Below, piece by piece: positions 1 to 6,413 of a DNA stretch of 8,552 bases (positions are counted from its first letter, which is position 1; each line of letters opens with the position of its first letter). A program made the position numbers and the translations under genes. Location of the stretch: contig CAYTFK010000301.1 of the NCBI GenBank assembly GCA_964436865.1, positions 1 to 8,552 on the forward strand, written 5' to 3'. The notes under the pieces are model-generated. The model saw only the letters and a program-made list of their open reading frames with translations. It searched no databases and had not been told where the DNA came from. This DNA comes from JAXGPP01 sp964436865 (GTDB lineage: Bacteria; Planctomycetota; Planctomycetia; Pirellulales; Thermoguttaceae).

Positions 1-843
1 GAGCACTGTCAAGCCTTCGCCGTGACGCGCTTCGAGCAATTGGCGCACTTCGTGCCAGTAGTCGGCGTTGACCGCCAGGTGATGCTCCACCTCCTGCGCG
101 GGACAGGCCACGTTGATGCCCGTCGCCAGCAGCTTTTCCTCCCGATCCCAGGCCAGCAGCACCTCGACGCCATGATCCTCGTAGCCTTCCATGCCGCGGA
201 AGTCGGGCCGATCCGTCTTGCCGTACATCTCGGCATGACCGTCGGCGTACACCGCGCGGCGATGCTGGGCCACCACGGCGTGCCCCAGCCCCCATCCCAC
301 CGCTCCCGGCGCCCGCGACTGCCACGCCTCGGCAATCACGTCGCACAGGCGGCCAAGGAGAAACTCGAAGTACTCCGTCGGCTGCATGACGCCGTCTTTG
401 GGGATGTTGTACGCTCCCTCGACGAGCACCGGCCCGCAGTGCGTATGCGTGGCGGTGAGGATCAACTTGCTCGTGTCGAAGTCGGGCAGGCGATCCTTGA
501 TCCGCTGGCGGACCTTCTCGATCAGCCCGCCCCGCGGCGAGGTGAGGTCGCACGCAACGAACAGCGCCTGGTCCACGACCTCCTCGCCGCGGCGGCTCTC
601 CAAAGCCAGCGCTTCGGCCATGATCGGCGATTCCACCGACTTCGAGATCCGCGTGTGCATCTGACCCTGTAGCGCCACCGGCCGATCGGGAGTAATGCTC
701 GTCTTGGCGGCGCCTACCAGGAGTGTACTCGGCTCACGAACCGCGTCCGCAGCCAACGTATCCTGATTGAGGCCACCGGTCCAACCAGCGATTAGGGCGA
801 CGGCAACGCTGAAGAACACACCACGATCAAGTAATCGGCTCAT
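1..843 (-). CDS. Neutral/alkaline ceramidase-like secreted protein, N-terminal 281 residues (runs off left edge)
   Basis: The reading frame is open from the ATG at 843 to base 1, giving 281 codons with no stop, so the C-terminal part lies outside the window. An AGGAG site sits 8 nt before the ATG. Residues 1-32 look like a signal peptide (MSRLLDRG, then a hydrophobic stretch to about Ala31-Ala32). Residues 42-60 (VGAAKTSITPDRPVALQG) match the usual opening of the neutral/alkaline non-lysosomal ceramidase N-terminal domain (PF04734), and ATHTHCGP at 131-138 matches that family's zinc-binding HTH motif. The family cleaves N-acyl amide bonds, classically in ceramide, by a zinc-dependent mechanism. 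Environmental homologues are largely uncharacterised, so the substrate here is unknown. Where the Pseudomonas enzyme has a zinc histidine in a His-Pro-Thr context, this protein reads INVACPAQ at 243-250, with cysteine instead. The catalytic serine region would lie past the edge. It follows the CBM9-bearing beta-helix gene by 54 bp and is probably co-transcribed with it. Confidence 0.85.
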   Translation of the reverse strand, partial: MSRLLDRGVFFSVAVALIAGWTGGLNQDTLAADAVREPSTLLVGAAKTSITPDRPVALQGQMHTRISKSVESPIMAEALALESRRGEEVVDQALFVACDLTSPRGGLIEKVRQRIKDRLPDFDTSKLILTATHTHCGPVLVEGAYNIPKDGVMQPTEYFEFLLGRLCDVIAEAWQSRAPGAVGWGLGHAVVAQHRRAVYADGHAEMYGKTDRPDFRGMEGYEDHGVEVLLAWDREEKLLATGINVACPAQEVEHHLAVNADYWHEVRQLLEARHGEGLTVL

Positions 844-897
844 GCGCAAGACTCCTGTCTATTGGCGGCTTCGAATTGAAAAAAGTCATCCTCTGGG

Positions 898-3297
898 CTA
901 TGGAAGCAGCAGAAGCGTGCCGCCCTCGTCGAGTCGCCAGTTCTCAGCGAGCGTCCCCTCCCAGCAATGCCATTCGCCGTACTGGCTGCAGAACGCGCCC
1001 ACGTTAAACGCGATCTTTGCACCCGCCTCCGGCTTCAACCCCAAGGCGTCAAACGGAATCGCCCAGCGGCCGCGCCATCCCTTGGCGTTGCCCGACCTGC
1101 CTTTGATCGTGTCGGCCGAAAAACGCACGGCCTGGCCCAGCCTGGCGACCGCCTCCGCGGGCGCGCCGCCGTCGGCCGCGCTCTCGACCTTGCCGCCGGC
1201 GTAGCCGCGGACGATGAACACCGCCGGCTTGCCGTCGGGCGTGTTGCCAGCAATCGCAATCTCCGCGCCGTCATCCTTTCCCCATGCCGCGCCGGTCGAG
1301 ATCTCGGCCGGCTCGAACATCGTCGCGGTCACAGCCACGTAGAGGAACTGCTCGTCGTAGCACAGTTTCAAGAGCACCGGCGGACCGCAGGCCGGCAGCC
1401 GCGAAATGTCGCGGTCGAGCCGGTAGATCTTCCCCGGCCACTGGTCCGGCGTAAACTCGCCCTCCAGTGGCGGCGGCGCGGCGACTCGCGCGGCCTCGGC
1501 CGTGCCCGACTTCCGCGCTGGAGTGGCCACCGGCGGCATGGCATCGTCGATGGTAAATGCCTGCGGACTGCCGTCCTGCCCTACGCCGCCGCGGAATACG
1601 ATATTCCCCTCCCACCGCTTCACACCGTTGGGCTGGCCCACCGAAATCCGCCCCGGGGCAAAAAGCGTATTGCGCTCGAACGTGCACGCCGACGACGACT
1701 GGAACGAAAGTGCCATGTCGCGGTCGACAATAAACACGTTGTCGCGGATGGTAATATTCCGCGCAATGTGGTTGTGCGTCGGTCTCGCGACCCCTACCGA
1801 GACGTTCCGCTCGATGGTGCAGTCGTGGGCGCCTTCGTCGAGATAATAGGCCGATACGCCGAATCCCTCGCCGACCGGCGCGATGTCGCGGACCATATTG
1901 CCCCGCAGGACGCAGTTGGCCAGGTTGCCGTAGATCGCCGCGCCGTCGTGCATCTCGAGCATCACTCGGTAGATGAGGTTCTGCTCGATGAGGTGGTCCT
2001 TGCCGCCGCCGATCAGGCCGCTGTAGGGCGCGTCGTGGATTTCGTTGCGGTCGATCACCAGCCCGGTGCCGCTGAGCATCGTCGCGGCAGCGCTTGGGTA
2101 GTACACGCCCACATGGTGGACATGATTGCCCGAGAAGCGCGTGCCCGTTGCGTTTACCTTTACGCCGCAGGCGCCGGTGTGATGCACCTCGCAGTCGGCG
2201 ATGCGGCAGTCGCCGAGCTCGCGCGCCGCGATCCCCAGGCCGCCGACATTCGCGATCTCCATGGCCTCGATGACGCACTCCTTGGCATTCGCCACGCTCA
2301 GAGCCCCCTCCAGCCCGCCCGCGCCGAAGCTCGCCGGCTTCAAGGGCGGAGTCGCGCACTGAAGCACGAGGCCGCGGATCGTAATCCGCTCGGCCTTCTG
2401 CCGTGAGTCGCCGGCGATGCGGATAACCCGTTCCATCGTCGGCGCAACGACCTTGATCGCCGCCATGTCTTCGTCAGGCAACGGCCAGTAGACGACGCGC
2501 CCGCCGCTCCGATCGAGATACCACTGCCCCGGCTGCGTCATTCCCTCGCGCGTGTTCCAGATCACGTATTTCTTGATCCCCAGGGCTCCGGGCGGCCAGA
2601 TCGGCGCGGAGGAGAAGATCAGGCACTCGCGCTCGACGTCGTTCTTGGCCACGCCCACGAGCGACTCGTCCCACATGTGGTACAGCCGCACCTCGGCGTT
2701 TCTCACGTCGAGCGTGGGCGGAATGTCCTGGGGATCGTAGGGCATCGTGGTCAGCTCTTCCTCGGTGGGCTTCCGTTCCCAGTAACCGGCCACCGCCGGC
2801 AGAAGCGGCAGGCTCCACGTCCCCCGGTTCAGGAATGTGCCCGTTGCCGGGAAGCGCGCCCGCTGCGGCATCCGCCCGTTGATCACCAGCGCCCGGAAGT
2901 CCCACTGGCCTTCCTTCACCCCCTCAAGATCGGCCGACCAGAACTTGTCGCCGTCGCGTTGCCAGCCGGTCACCAGGCGTCCGCCGTAGATCACCGCCGG
3001 GCCGCCCGGCTCGGCTTCGATCGTCAGTCCGCTGTCGCGTCCGTCCAGTTCCAGCGTCTCCGCCAGGAAGTACTCGCCCGGCATCACCGCGATGCGATGC
3101 GGCCCGGCTTCCGCCTTCCTGGCCGCGTCGCGCGCCGCTGCGAGCGTCGCCAAAGGCTGCTCCCGCGTGCCGGGCTGGTCGTCGCGGCCGCCGGGCGCTA
3201 CGAAAAACTCGGCCGCACGCGCCGGTCCGGCAAATCCGCCGAACAAGAACGCTGCCAGCAGAACGATCGCCAGCCGTTTCTTTTCACAACGCGCCAT
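898..3297 (-). CDS. Secreted right-handed beta-helix protein with C-terminal CBM9-like domain
   Basis: 799 residues, complete. The ATG at 3297 has an AGGAG site 8 nt upstream; this overlaps the last base of the previous gene's stop codon, so translational coupling is likely. Residues 1-28 are a signal peptide ending in PARA. Residues 30-105 hold the common beta-helix opening (FFVAPGGRDDQPGT, then a predicted helix and the VMPGEYFL turn). Residues 255-275 carry a WYLDRSGGRVVYWPLP motif typical of beta-helix glycosidase-like proteins, including GH141-like ones. Residues about 300-570 contain many short N-x-I/V coils with HH, HD and N-rich turns (VHHTGACGVKV, NEIHDAPYSGLIGGG, DGAAIYG). After a Pro/Ala-rich linker at about 585-612, residues 613-799 resemble a family 9-like carbohydrate-binding (DOMON-type) module, with YDEQFLYVAVTATM and WGKDDGAEIAI as landmarks. 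The likely role is binding and perhaps cleaving a polysaccharide outside the cytoplasm. GH141 or a lyase family is possible but catalytic residues cannot be assigned by eye. Confidence 0.88.
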   Translation of the reverse strand: MARCEKKRLAIVLLAAFLFGGFAGPARAAEFFVAPGGRDDQPGTREQPLATLAAARDAARKAEAGPHRIAVMPGEYFLAETLELDGRDSGLTIEAEPGGPAVIYGGRLVTGWQRDGDKFWSADLEGVKEGQWDFRALVINGRMPQRARFPATGTFLNRGTWSLPLLPAVAGYWERKPTEEELTTMPYDPQDIPPTLDVRNAEVRLYHMWDESLVGVAKNDVERECLIFSSAPIWPPGALGIKKYVIWNTREGMTQPGQWYLDRSGGRVVYWPLPDEDMAAIKVVAPTMERVIRIAGDSRQKAERITIRGLVLQCATPPLKPASFGAGGLEGALSVANAKECVIEAMEIANVGGLGIAARELGDCRIADCEVHHTGACGVKVNATGTRFSGNHVHHVGVYYPSAAATMLSGTGLVIDRNEIHDAPYSGLIGGGKDHLIEQNLIYRVMLEMHDGAAIYGNLANCVLRGNMVRDIAPVGEGFGVSAYYLDEGAHDCTIERNVSVGVARPTHNHIARNITIRDNVFIVDRDMALSFQSSSACTFERNTLFAPGRISVGQPNGVKRWEGNIVFRGGVGQDGSPQAFTIDDAMPPVATPARKSGTAEAARVAAPPPLEGEFTPDQWPGKIYRLDRDISRLPACGPPVLLKLCYDEQFLYVAVTATMFEPAEISTGAAWGKDDGAEIAIAGNTPDGKPAVFIVRGYAGGKVESAADGGAPAEAVARLGQAVRFSADTIKGRSGNAKGWRGRWAIPFDALGLKPEAGAKIAFNVGAFCSQYGEWHCWEGTLAENWRLDEGGTLLLLP

Positions 3298-3309
3298 CTC
3301 GATTGCTCC

Positions 3310-5196
3310 TCACTTCCAGAACATCTCCGCTCCCACCGGGCCGCCGTCCGTGCGGAGCCTGCGCGCCGGGCTGCCGGGTGCGAGGCGATAGTCGCCACGC
3401 TCCGGGTCGACGAACTGCGGATCGGCAAACACCGAGTGGCTATCCAGCCCGGTCGTCTGGCGATACTCGTCGAAGTCGGCGATCTTCTCCCGGAACCAAT
3501 AGGCCATCACGCCGGTCGTGCTGAACCAAACGTTATAGTCCATCTCCGGCAGCACCTTCCAGCCGCTCGAGTAGCGGCTCCCCCAATCGGTCACGCCGGC
3601 GAAGATGTTGTACTTGATCTCAATTCCCTTCGTGGCCGCCGTGTTGCTGTAGAACATCAGGTGGCTGCCGTTCTGGTCCGGCCGCTGCGCATGCGCCCAG
3701 CAGACCCCCGCGTCGACGCACGTGTTGTTCACAAAGCGGATGTTCTCCGTAACGGCTTCCTCCGGGTTGTTCCAGTACTCGAACGAATACTCCGAGTTGC
3801 GAATGAGATTGTTGCGATAGGTGATGTTGATCTGCCTGGAATCGGGACCGCGCCCCTGGTTCGTGAGCGCCGCGTCGTAGACCTCCCAGATCCGGCAGCC
3901 TTCGACCAGGTTGTCGTGCGCTGCGCCCCAGAACTCGATGGCGTTGCCGTACCGCACGGGCCGGCCGTCGGGCCGCGTGTGCTGGTGCGCCCCGCCAATG
4001 TAGCCCAGGTCGCAGTTGCGGATCACGATGTGGTGCGTCGCGCCGCCGCCAAAGCCGTGGGCCGCGCCGTACATCACCGCCAGGCCGTCGTAGACCACGT
4101 GATGCTTGCCGCTCTGGTTGACCACGTGGCGGCCCAGCGCCAGTTCGATGCTCCGGTGGCGCGTCGTCGGCGCGGCCTCGCTGTAGAGATACACCCGTTG
4201 CGACGGCCGGTCGTAGTAGTACTCGTACGGCTTGGCCAGATCCTCCACCGACCACTTCTTCCAGCCGCAGACCGCGCCGCCGTCAAAAATGATGTTGCCC
4301 ACGTCGGCGTCGAGCGGATCGGCGATGCTCGGCGCGGCCTCGTCGAGGCTCAGCGGCTGGAATTCAAGCGTCGCGCCCGCCGGCAGAAGCCCGCCCAGGT
4401 TGATGTGCAGCCGCCCGGCGTCCGACGATTCCGTCACGGCCAAGGCCAACTGATACGTCTCCCACTCCGCCGTGAGTGGCCGCTGGGCCGGCGGCGACAT
4501 GGCAAACCGCGTGTACGGCAGTCCGCTGCGGAGGATGCCCACGCCCGGAAACCGGAACGCTTTGGTGCTCCGCGCCCGGAACTTCAGCACCAGGCAAGCA
4601 CCTTTCTCCGCCGCCACCGCCGGTCCCCAAAGCTGCACGTGATTCGACGCCGTGCCGCTGGCGGTGCACTCGATGCGGACGATCTTCCCAGCAGGATCGT
4701 CACTCGCGCTCAGCTTAACGCTCGCCCCGCCCTCCTGGTGATGGTTCCACGCGCTGCCGCGAAGATCGGCGACCTGCCGCCCGAGCCGATATTCCATCGG
4801 TCGAGTGGCCCAAAGGTTCTCACCGGCCTTCACCCAGTCTTCCGCCCGGTTCCGCGGCCGCGAGCCAAGGATCAGTGGCTTCGCTCCTTCGCCGAACAAG
4901 GTGTAGGTAACCGGCGAACCCTCGTCGCCGCTCACCGGAACGAGCGATCCCCGCCACACACCGCCGCATTTGAACCGCACCGTGTCGCCCGGCTCGAGCC
5001 CGGCCGCGTTCACCCGGTCGAGACTCTGCCAGGCATGCTCCGGCGACTGCCCATCGTGGCCGTCCTGACCGGCCGTCGAATCGACGAAGAACGTCCGCGG
5101 GGCAGCCTCACTGGCAGCGGCGACCGTGCACCACCATCCCATCGAGGCAAGGCATATCGCCAGGCACGCGGACCCACCGGTTGATATCTGCTTCAT
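3310..5196 (-). CDS. Secreted right-handed beta-helix protein with inserted carbohydrate-binding-like domain
   Basis: 628 residues, complete. The ATG at 5196 is chosen because it opens directly into a signal peptide (MKQISTGG, hydrophobic to about residue 27, cleavage near Ala28-Ala31). Its GAGGAGG site is a rather long 11 nt away; another ATG at 5206 is out of frame and only 1 nt from that site. Residues 34-115 form a beta-helix cap (FFVDSTAGQDGHDG, LEPGDTVRFKCGG, VTYTLFGEGAKPLILG). Residues about 150-285 break the pattern and read as a separate beta-sandwich resembling CBM4/9-type carbohydrate-binding modules (LVLKFRARSTKAFRF, PLTAEWETYQLALAV). The helix resumes at about 295 and runs to about 560 with motifs such as GNAIEFWGAAHDNLVEGCRI and IRNSEYSFEYWNN. 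The tail (DYRLAPGSPA, 602-611) is the usual end of this protein type. It is probably a polysaccharide-binding or -degrading protein; the activity class cannot be assigned. The CBM9-bearing beta-helix gene follows 12 bp downstream. Confidence 0.87.
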   Translation of the reverse strand: MKQISTGGSACLAICLASMGWWCTVAAASEAAPRTFFVDSTAGQDGHDGQSPEHAWQSLDRVNAAGLEPGDTVRFKCGGVWRGSLVPVSGDEGSPVTYTLFGEGAKPLILGSRPRNRAEDWVKAGENLWATRPMEYRLGRQVADLRGSAWNHHQEGGASVKLSASDDPAGKIVRIECTASGTASNHVQLWGPAVAAEKGACLVLKFRARSTKAFRFPGVGILRSGLPYTRFAMSPPAQRPLTAEWETYQLALAVTESSDAGRLHINLGGLLPAGATLEFQPLSLDEAAPSIADPLDADVGNIIFDGGAVCGWKKWSVEDLAKPYEYYYDRPSQRVYLYSEAAPTTRHRSIELALGRHVVNQSGKHHVVYDGLAVMYGAAHGFGGGATHHIVIRNCDLGYIGGAHQHTRPDGRPVRYGNAIEFWGAAHDNLVEGCRIWEVYDAALTNQGRGPDSRQINITYRNNLIRNSEYSFEYWNNPEEAVTENIRFVNNTCVDAGVCWAHAQRPDQNGSHLMFYSNTAATKGIEIKYNIFAGVTDWGSRYSSGWKVLPEMDYNVWFSTTGVMAYWFREKIADFDEYRQTTGLDSHSVFADPQFVDPERGDYRLAPGSPARRLRTDGGPVGAEMFWK

Positions 5197-5223
5197 CTTC
5201 AGCCATGCCTCCTCTGTAACCGG

Positions 5224-5324
5224 GTGGCATGCTTACGCCCCCGGCGCAGCCGAGGGCGTGAGCATGTTGTCCCGTATTCATCGAGACGCGTTGGCGATCG
5301 ATGCGACGATCGTAAGCATGCCAC
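5224..5324. repeat. REP/REPIN-like inverted-repeat element
   Basis: The element fills most of the 138 bp gap between the DUF1080 gene and the 628-residue beta-helix gene. A perfect 14 bp inverted repeat bounds it: GTGGCATGCTTACG at 5224-5237 and its reverse complement at 5311-5324. The left copy is also one arm of a compact 39 bp imperfect palindrome (5228-5266). This design, a REP-type hairpin plus an inverted partial copy about 100 bp in total, fits REPIN or small non-autonomous (MITE-like) elements. RAYT transposases that could mobilise such elements are known in planctomycetes, but none is in this window. Genome copy number cannot be judged here. Confidence 0.6.
5228..5266. repeat. 39 bp imperfect palindrome (hairpin) inside the REPIN-like element
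   Basis: Two 18 bp arms (5228-5245 and 5249-5266) match at 16 of 18 positions around a 3 nt loop (GCA, 5246-5248). One of the two mismatches is a G-U wobble in either transcript. No T-tract follows on either strand, so it is not a standard intrinsic terminator. It could still affect mRNA decay or partial termination between the two genes. Confidence 0.65.
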
Positions 5325-5334
5325 TCTGCCATGC

Positions 5335-6093
5335 TCAATCGAGCGGCTTCACGTAGATGTTCTTGAACTGCACGAGGCTCGGCGGACCGGCCCACTGGTC
5401 GCCGCGCTTGGCGCCGTGATGTTGCAGCGCGATGGCGCCCTTCGGCGCCATGCCCGGCAGTTGCGCCTGGTCGATCACCAGCTTGCCGTTGAGCGACACG
5501 CTCACCCGATCACCGCGCACGGTGATCTCGAAATGGTTCCACTGGCCCACCGGATTGTCGGCCTGCGTCCGCGGCGTCACCCCGGCGCGCACTTCGGGCG
5601 GTTGCTTGGCGTCCATGCGGTAGCCGTAGAACTCACCCGAGCCGATCGGCCAGCACCAGATGTTCACCTGGTTCTTCCCCGCGCCGCGCAAGAACACGCC
5701 CGAGTCGCTGTCGGGCAGCGAGAGTTTCAGTTCCTTGCCGTTCACATCGCGGGCATGCGTGCCGTCGGGAAGGATGTAAGCAACGTTCGGATTCACGAAC
5801 GGCACTTCCTTGATCCGCCAGTCGACCTGCAGGACGAAGTCGCCAAACTCTGCTTCGCTCCACAGGTTCTTGTCCCCCTTGGCCTCGCTCAGGGCGTCGT
5901 AGTCGATCACGCCGTCGACCACTTTCCAGTGGCCGCCGTCCCCTTCGGGCACCTTCCAGCCCGTGAAGTCGCGGCCGTTGAATAGCGCGGTGAATCCCGG
6001 CGGCGCCTCGTTGTCGGCGGCCCAACCGGCGGCCGGCGCCGCCGCGGCGATCACGAGCAGTGCCAGGAAGCCGAAACGCAGCAATGGTTGCAT
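5335..6093 (-). CDS. Secreted DUF1080 / 3-keto-disaccharide hydrolase family protein
   Basis: 252 residues, complete. The ATG at 6093 is preceded by AAAGGAG at 6 nt and starts a clear signal peptide (MQPLLRFGFLALLV, alanine-rich, cleavage near Ala25-Ala26). The frame is open further upstream to 6261, but that extension crosses the predicted promoter and has no protein-like content. The mature part is a single DUF1080 domain (PF06439, concanavalin A/laminin-G-like fold). Landmarks are FTALFNGRDFTGWK (34-47), WKVVDGVI (56-63), DFVLQVDWR (85-93), SDSGVFLRG (129-137), GSGEFYGYRM (151-160), WNHFEITVRGDRVSVSLNG (185-203), IALQHHG (221-227) and FKNIYVKPL (243-251). Length is normal for a single-domain member. 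Some members hydrolyse 3-keto-glucosides or 3-keto-disaccharides; others have no known activity. It probably acts in the periplasm on sugars released by neighbouring enzymes. It appears to head a transcription unit from the promoter at 6152-6180. Confidence 0.92.
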   Translation of the reverse strand: MQPLLRFGFLALLVIAAAAPAAGWAADNEAPPGFTALFNGRDFTGWKVPEGDGGHWKVVDGVIDYDALSEAKGDKNLWSEAEFGDFVLQVDWRIKEVPFVNPNVAYILPDGTHARDVNGKELKLSLPDSDSGVFLRGAGKNQVNIWCWPIGSGEFYGYRMDAKQPPEVRAGVTPRTQADNPVGQWNHFEITVRGDRVSVSLNGKLVIDQAQLPGMAPKGAIALQHHGAKRGDQWAGPPSLVQFKNIYVKPLD

Positions 6094-6099
6094 GGAAAG

Positions 6100-6106
6100 C
6101 TCCTTT
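6100..6106 (-). promoter_or_regulatory. Ribosome binding site that fixes the DUF1080 start
   Basis: AAAGGAG on the minus strand, 6 nt before the ATG at 6093. This choice removes 56 codons of otherwise open frame extending up to 6261, which would overlap the predicted promoter. Confidence 0.8.
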
Positions 6107-6151
6107 CGCAGTTCTCGGTAAACCAGTCGCGCGAGTCGCCCGACGCGCACG

Positions 6152-6180
6152 AGCCTAGCACGCGTTCGATCCGCTTTCCA
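6152..6180 (-). promoter_or_regulatory. Sigma70-like promoter upstream of the DUF1080 gene
   Basis: Read on the minus strand: TGGAAA (6180-6175) as -35, a 17 bp spacer, and TAGGCT (6157-6152) as -10 with an upstream TGC that gives an extended -10 (TGCTAGGCT). The -10 ends 58 nt before the DUF1080 start codon, so the leader would be about 50 nt. The call is supported mainly by a near-identical copy with the same spacing in front of the GHL6-like gene. The -35 departs from TTGACA, and GGAAA could also suit an ECF-type sigma factor, so the sigma class is uncertain. Confidence 0.6.
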
Positions 6181-6413
6181 GTCGCGCGGCAATATAGCCG
6201 CCTGCCGCCGCACTGCTCTTCCCGGGCAGAAGGGCCAGCCGCTCTCGGCCCGATGCTTCAACCATTTCGGCTGGCAGCATTGGTCGTAAATGCAAGCTGG
6301 AATGGGAGTTCACACGACGACCGAGGTCGCCGAGCCATCTCGCTCTTTGGAGGGACCCCGCACTCTCCGTAGTGCCCAGCGACGAAGCCAAGAATACGCC
6401 GGGTAGTGGTCGT
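6181..6413. other. Unassigned intergenic region between the GHL6-like and DUF1080 genes
   Basis: No convincing gene is seen on either strand; the short open frames here lack a start signal and family resemblance. Bases about 6255-6313 are close to 50% GC by hand count, lower than the surrounding coding sequence. A small hairpin (GCGGC-AATATA-GCCGC, 6186-6201) lies just upstream of the DUF1080 promoter and a perfect CGACC-GA-GGTCG palindrome lies near 6318-6329. No clear rho-independent terminator for the GHL6-like gene was found. Confidence 0.5.

Noticed and set aside
22..672. 216-codon open frame on the plus strand over the left end
   Set aside because: Mirror of the ceramidase-like gene, whose minus-strand frame is open across the whole 843 bases and contains the HTH motif.
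2677..5184. 835-codon open frame on the plus strand
   Set aside because: It lies antisense to two well-supported beta-helix genes, is rich in Arg/Ala/Pro/Val/His as expected of mirror frames in GC-rich DNA, and shows no domain or signal peptide.
5228..5266. Palindrome as a rho-independent terminator of the DUF1080 gene
   Set aside because: No T-rich run follows the stem on the minus strand; the multiple inverted copies fit a REP-type repeat better.
5108..5395. 95-codon minus-strand frame using the ATG at 5206
   Set aside because: That ATG is 1 nt from the GAGGAGG site, which is too close. The frame overlaps the signal peptide of the beta-helix protein out of register, and its product resembles nothing.
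6094..6261. N-terminal extension of the DUF1080 protein to an ATG at 6261
   Set aside because: It would bury the signal peptide inside the protein and include the predicted promoter, while the ATG at 6093 has a strong ribosome site.
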